Assembly: GCA_031292015.1 (NCBI GenBank)
Contig: JARLHY010000188.1
Coordinates: 1-23,208 of the forward strand
Origin: Negativicutes bacterium
GTDB taxonomy: Bacteria; Bacillota_C; Negativicutes; Sporomusales_B; JARLHX01
Direction: 5' to 3'
DNA length: 23,208 nucleotides
Under the pieces are notes generated by a model that saw only the letters and a program-made list of their open reading frames with translations, ran no database searches and had not been told where the DNA came from. Shown here piece by piece: positions 21,348-23,208 of this stretch; the stretch's first letter is position 1; every line of letters begins with the position of its first letter. A program made the translations under genes and the position numbers.

Positions 21348-21740
21348 TCAAAAAGATCGGGTAATATGCATACCCTTGGCCTCAATGGAATCCTCGGCTG
21401 TTTTGTTTTCGTCACTGTTCTCATTTTCTGTTTCGGAAGCAAAGGCTTCGTCCAAACAGTTTAGACAGTATCGCCCTGCAGTAATCGACGTACTACATGT
21501 TTCGCAGGAATACGACAATTTTCCTTCGATAATTCGTCCTTCCCGAATCATTTTAAAAATAATATGTTTTTTTACCTTCGTCCCCTGATGCACTTCATCC
21601 ACTGTTTGATTCTCGTTTGCCCGTAAATAGTCGGCAACAGTTATCTCAGCTTCTAAAAGTTCATTTAGGCAATCCCGGCATAACTTGCTGGGATTGTCTA
21701 CGCATAATTTTTCACATTCTGTACAATAAATAGGATCCAT
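21348..21740 (-). CDS. YvyF-like flagellar operon protein
   Basis: A 130-residue protein that matches the YvyF/TIGR03826 flagellar-operon family from memory: an N-terminal double Cys knuckle (Cys6-x2-Cys9 and Cys21-x2-Cys24), a helical winged-helix-like middle part ITVADYLRANENQTVDEVHQ then IIFKMIREGRI (about 58-70), and a second zinc knuckle CETCSTSITAGRYCLNC (79-95). The tail from about residue 100 is acidic and probably disordered. The ATG at 21740 has GGAGG about 9 bases upstream. In Bacillus this gene sits beside flgM; here flgM is absent and the partner is the DICT-HD-GYP gene. The acidic tail is longer than I expect. A regulatory role in flagellar gene expression is likely but undefined. 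Confidence 0.75.
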   Translation of the reverse strand: MDPIYCTECEKLCVDNPSKLCRDCLNELLEAEITVADYLRANENQTVDEVHQGTKVKKHIIFKMIREGRIIEGKLSYSCETCSTSITAGRYCLNCLDEAFASETENENSDENKTAEDSIEAKGMHITRSF

Positions 21741-22012
21741 GGCTTTCTGCCTCCATTACTTCATCCAAGAATTCCGACCGCTTTTAGGGGAACGCGCATC
21801 GCTTACTTTTATAATAAATCGTTCTCCATTTCCTTTCATCCGCCATAAGTTATAAGTCCCCGATAGTTTCTGCGTGCCTGCACAGGCAAGAACGATAAGG
21901 GATTGCCGCCGCTTTCGGCGGGGCGCGACACTATGTCAAAAGGTATAGAAACATTCCATATCCTGTTGCTGAAATCATACCGCATTGAGGCCGCCAATTA
22001 TGGAAACGGCGC
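21741..22012 (-). promoter_or_regulatory. Long structured leader region upstream of the yvyF-like gene
   Basis: About 270 bases without a convincing gene. Read on the minus strand it contains four adjacent hairpin elements: GACA-TAG-TGTC, CCGCC/GGCGG around GAAAGC, GCCTG-TG-CAGGC, and a longer-range exact pairing of ATCGTTCT (about 21887-21894) with AGAACGAT (about 21817-21824). Also seen is a possible 20-codon reading frame (21784-21846, MADERKWRTIYYKSKRCAFP) with a weak GGGGA site. No standard sigma-A or sigma-D promoter was found, and the c-di-GMP-I riboswitch core is not present. It may be a regulatory RNA or merely structured sequence. Confidence 0.4.
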
Positions 22013-22056
22013 AAAAAATAAGGTAGACCAATTCCCCCACGGAACTGATCTACCTT
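22013..22056 (-). terminator. Terminator of the SDR gene
   Basis: A 16-bp stem in the minus-strand transcript (AAGGTAGATCAGTTCC against GGAATTGGTCTACCTT, with two G-U wobbles), a 5-base loop, then ATTTTTTG. It begins 26 bases after the stop codon at 22083. Confidence 0.88.
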
Positions 22057-22082
22057 TTATCTGCCGCATGCTTGAGCCGATT

Positions 22083-22874
22083 TTACGCATTTTCAAGGGT
22101 CGCTTTTGTGGCCCCGGTGGAAATACCGCCGTCAACCAGGATTGTCTGTCCGGTCATATAGCGGCAGGACTCGGAGGCCAGAAAAATGATCGGTCCGTCA
22201 AGATCGTCCGGTCGCCCCGGCCGCTTCAGGGGGATACGGTCATTCAGGTAGTCCAGCCATTCTTTATTCCCATACAAAACCTTGTTTTGCTCTGTTTTGA
22301 ACCAGCCGGGGGCCAGGCAATTGACGGTAATTCCATATTTGCCAAGGTCGTCGGCCAGACTCATCGTCATTTGCTTGACGCCGCCGCGGCTGGCGCAATA
22401 AGGGGTGATGCCGGCATAACCGAACACGGTGGTGACCGAGCCGATGTTGATGATCCGGCCATACTGGCGAGGGATCATTTTTTTTGCAACCGCCTGGGCG
22501 ACAAAAAAGCTGCCCCGCAGGTTGGTATCAAGCACGGTATTCCAATCGTCCCAGGTTATATCGACCGCCGGTTTGCGAATATTGCAGCCGGCGTTATTGA
22601 CAAGGATGTCAATTTTCCCGTAAACCGAAAACGCATCTTCGACCATCTTCTGGATGCTGGCATGATCGCGCACATCCAGTTCCAGCGGCAATACTTTTCG
22701 TCCTGTTGCCGACACTTCGGCCGCCATTTCCTTTAACGAATCCTTGGTGCGGCTTGTGATTACAAGATCCGCCCCAGCACCGGCCAACGCCCGCGCGTAA
22801 TACTGCCCCAGCCCCCGGCTGGCCCCGGTTATGATGGCCACTTGACCGGTAAGATCAAACAATTTGGAATACAT
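22083..22874 (-). CDS. SDR oxidoreductase, gluconate 5-dehydrogenase-like
   Basis: A 263-residue NAD(P)-dependent short-chain dehydrogenase. The ATG at 22874 (MYSKLFDLTGQVAII) follows AAAGGAAG by 8 bases; the frame is open to 22952 without better signals. Motifs: TGASRGLG (16-23, cofactor), LDVRD (66-70), NNAG (93-96), Ser146 in NIGSVTT, Tyr159 in PYCASRGGV, and the C-terminal RPGRPDDLDGPIIFLAS and TGQTILVDGGISTGATKA. The catalytic YxxxK lysine is replaced by Arg163; the same YCA(A/S)RGG motif occurs, as I recall, in a gluconate 5-dehydrogenase-like branch, so the enzyme may still be active. The specific substrate is unknown. It lies 74 bases after the upstream partial gene and may be co-transcribed with it. 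Confidence 0.9.
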   Translation of the reverse strand: MYSKLFDLTGQVAIITGASRGLGQYYARALAGAGADLVITSRTKDSLKEMAAEVSATGRKVLPLELDVRDHASIQKMVEDAFSVYGKIDILVNNAGCNIRKPAVDITWDDWNTVLDTNLRGSFFVAQAVAKKMIPRQYGRIINIGSVTTVFGYAGITPYCASRGGVKQMTMSLADDLGKYGITVNCLAPGWFKTEQNKVLYGNKEWLDYLNDRIPLKRPGRPDDLDGPIIFLASESCRYMTGQTILVDGGISTGATKATLENA

Positions 22875-22948
22875 AGCGACTACTTCCTTTCTCTCCACGA
22901 CTGCTGAACAGCCGTTACCGGCTTCACCGGCAACAGGCGCTTTGCGGG

Positions 22949-23208
22949 TCACTTAACCTTTTTATAAAAGTAGCTTCCTAAATCAAAAATATCAAGAGTG
23001 ATTCCGTCAGCTTGAACTGAAACCTGAGAAGGGTAGCGGGTGCTATAAAGGTATGTATCCGCCAGCCAGCTGTTGTCGCCGACTTTTCGGAAATTTTTCC
23101 AGGTTATGTCTGTTCTGTCCTTTCCGGCACCGTAATATCTTCCGGCAAAGGGCGATTCATAGAGGTAAGCGCCATAGAGTGTTCCGTCACCCGCCTGGTA
23201 GATCTCAA
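22949..23208 (-). CDS. C-terminal end of an unknown protein (5' end beyond window)
   Basis: An open frame enters from the right edge and ends with TGA at 22949; 85 residues are visible, beginning EIYQAGDGTLYGAYLYESPF and ending DLGSYFYKKVK. The sequence is rich in tyrosine, glycine and aspartate, with WKNFRKVGDNSWLADTYLYS in the middle, and looks beta-rich, like a secreted or surface domain. I do not recognise a family. It has no hydrophobic segment in the visible part. Its frame is uninterrupted to the edge and codon use is like that of the neighbours, so a real gene is likely. It is too incomplete for a functional call. Confidence 0.7.
   Translation of the reverse strand, partial: EIYQAGDGTLYGAYLYESPFAGRYYGAGKDRTDITWKNFRKVGDNSWLADTYLYSTRYPSQVSVQADGITLDIFDLGSYFYKKVK

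Noticed and set aside
21741..22012. A c-di-GMP-I (GEMM) riboswitch before the yvyF-like gene
   Set aside because: The core GGGACGCAAAGC and the tetraloop-receptor pattern are not present; only generic hairpins are.
1..23208. tRNA, rRNA, CRISPR arrays, insertion sequences or phage genes
   Set aside because: None was found by eye; the only long repeats are the chemoreceptor modules and hairpin stems.

Overview
The window reads as a chromosomal segment of a motile, probably spore-forming, anaerobic Firmicute, most likely a Sporomusa-like Negativicute. This placement is inferred from strong AGGAGG ribosome binding sites, mid-range GC, a YvyF-type flagellar protein, a DUF3231-like protein and a molybdenum hydroxylase of the type known from anaerobic clostridia. 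No rRNA or other phylogenetic marker is present. Almost all genes lie on the minus strand.

Region 1 (1-6332) is a compact chemotaxis operon transcribed right to left: a TetR regulator behind a good sigma-A promoter, then cheY, cheA, cheW, a short cheR, a metallo-beta-lactamase-fold hydrolase, and a methyl-accepting chemoreceptor with repeated HAMP-like modules that runs off the left edge. There is no cheB, cheC or cheD in the window. A TetR regulator and an MBL hydrolase as operon members are unusual.

Region 2 (6495-13056) holds single-gene units separated by hairpin terminators: a large Cache-HAMP-PAS-GGDEF-EAL c-di-GMP protein, a secreted protein of unknown function, a DUF3231-like helical protein, a 41-residue membrane peptide too short for standard ORF calling, a cysteine-rich mini-protein with a possible sporulation-type promoter, and, on the plus strand, a membrane-anchored M23 peptidase.

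Region 3 (13079-19738) is a catabolic cluster: a carboxymuconolactone decarboxylase-like protein, four genes for a molybdenum hydroxylase whose molybdopterin subunit is split in two (F-S-L-M order, as in nicotinate dehydrogenase of Eubacterium barkeri), a divergent LarA-like (DUF2088) protein, an amidohydrolase-2 family protein and a 4-oxalocrotonate tautomerase-like protein. Together they suggest an anaerobic pathway that hydroxylates an aromatic or N-heterocyclic acid and processes the product. The substrate cannot be read from the sequence.

Region 4 (19876-23208) contains a DICT-HD-GYP phosphodiesterase candidate downstream of a YvyF-like flagellar protein with a structured leader, then an SDR oxidoreductase of the gluconate 5-dehydrogenase type, and the C-terminal end of an unknown gene cut by the right edge. 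The c-di-GMP enzymes (6534-9548 and 20011-21273), the chemotaxis operon and the flagellar protein give the window a motility and signalling theme, with the catabolic cluster embedded in it.
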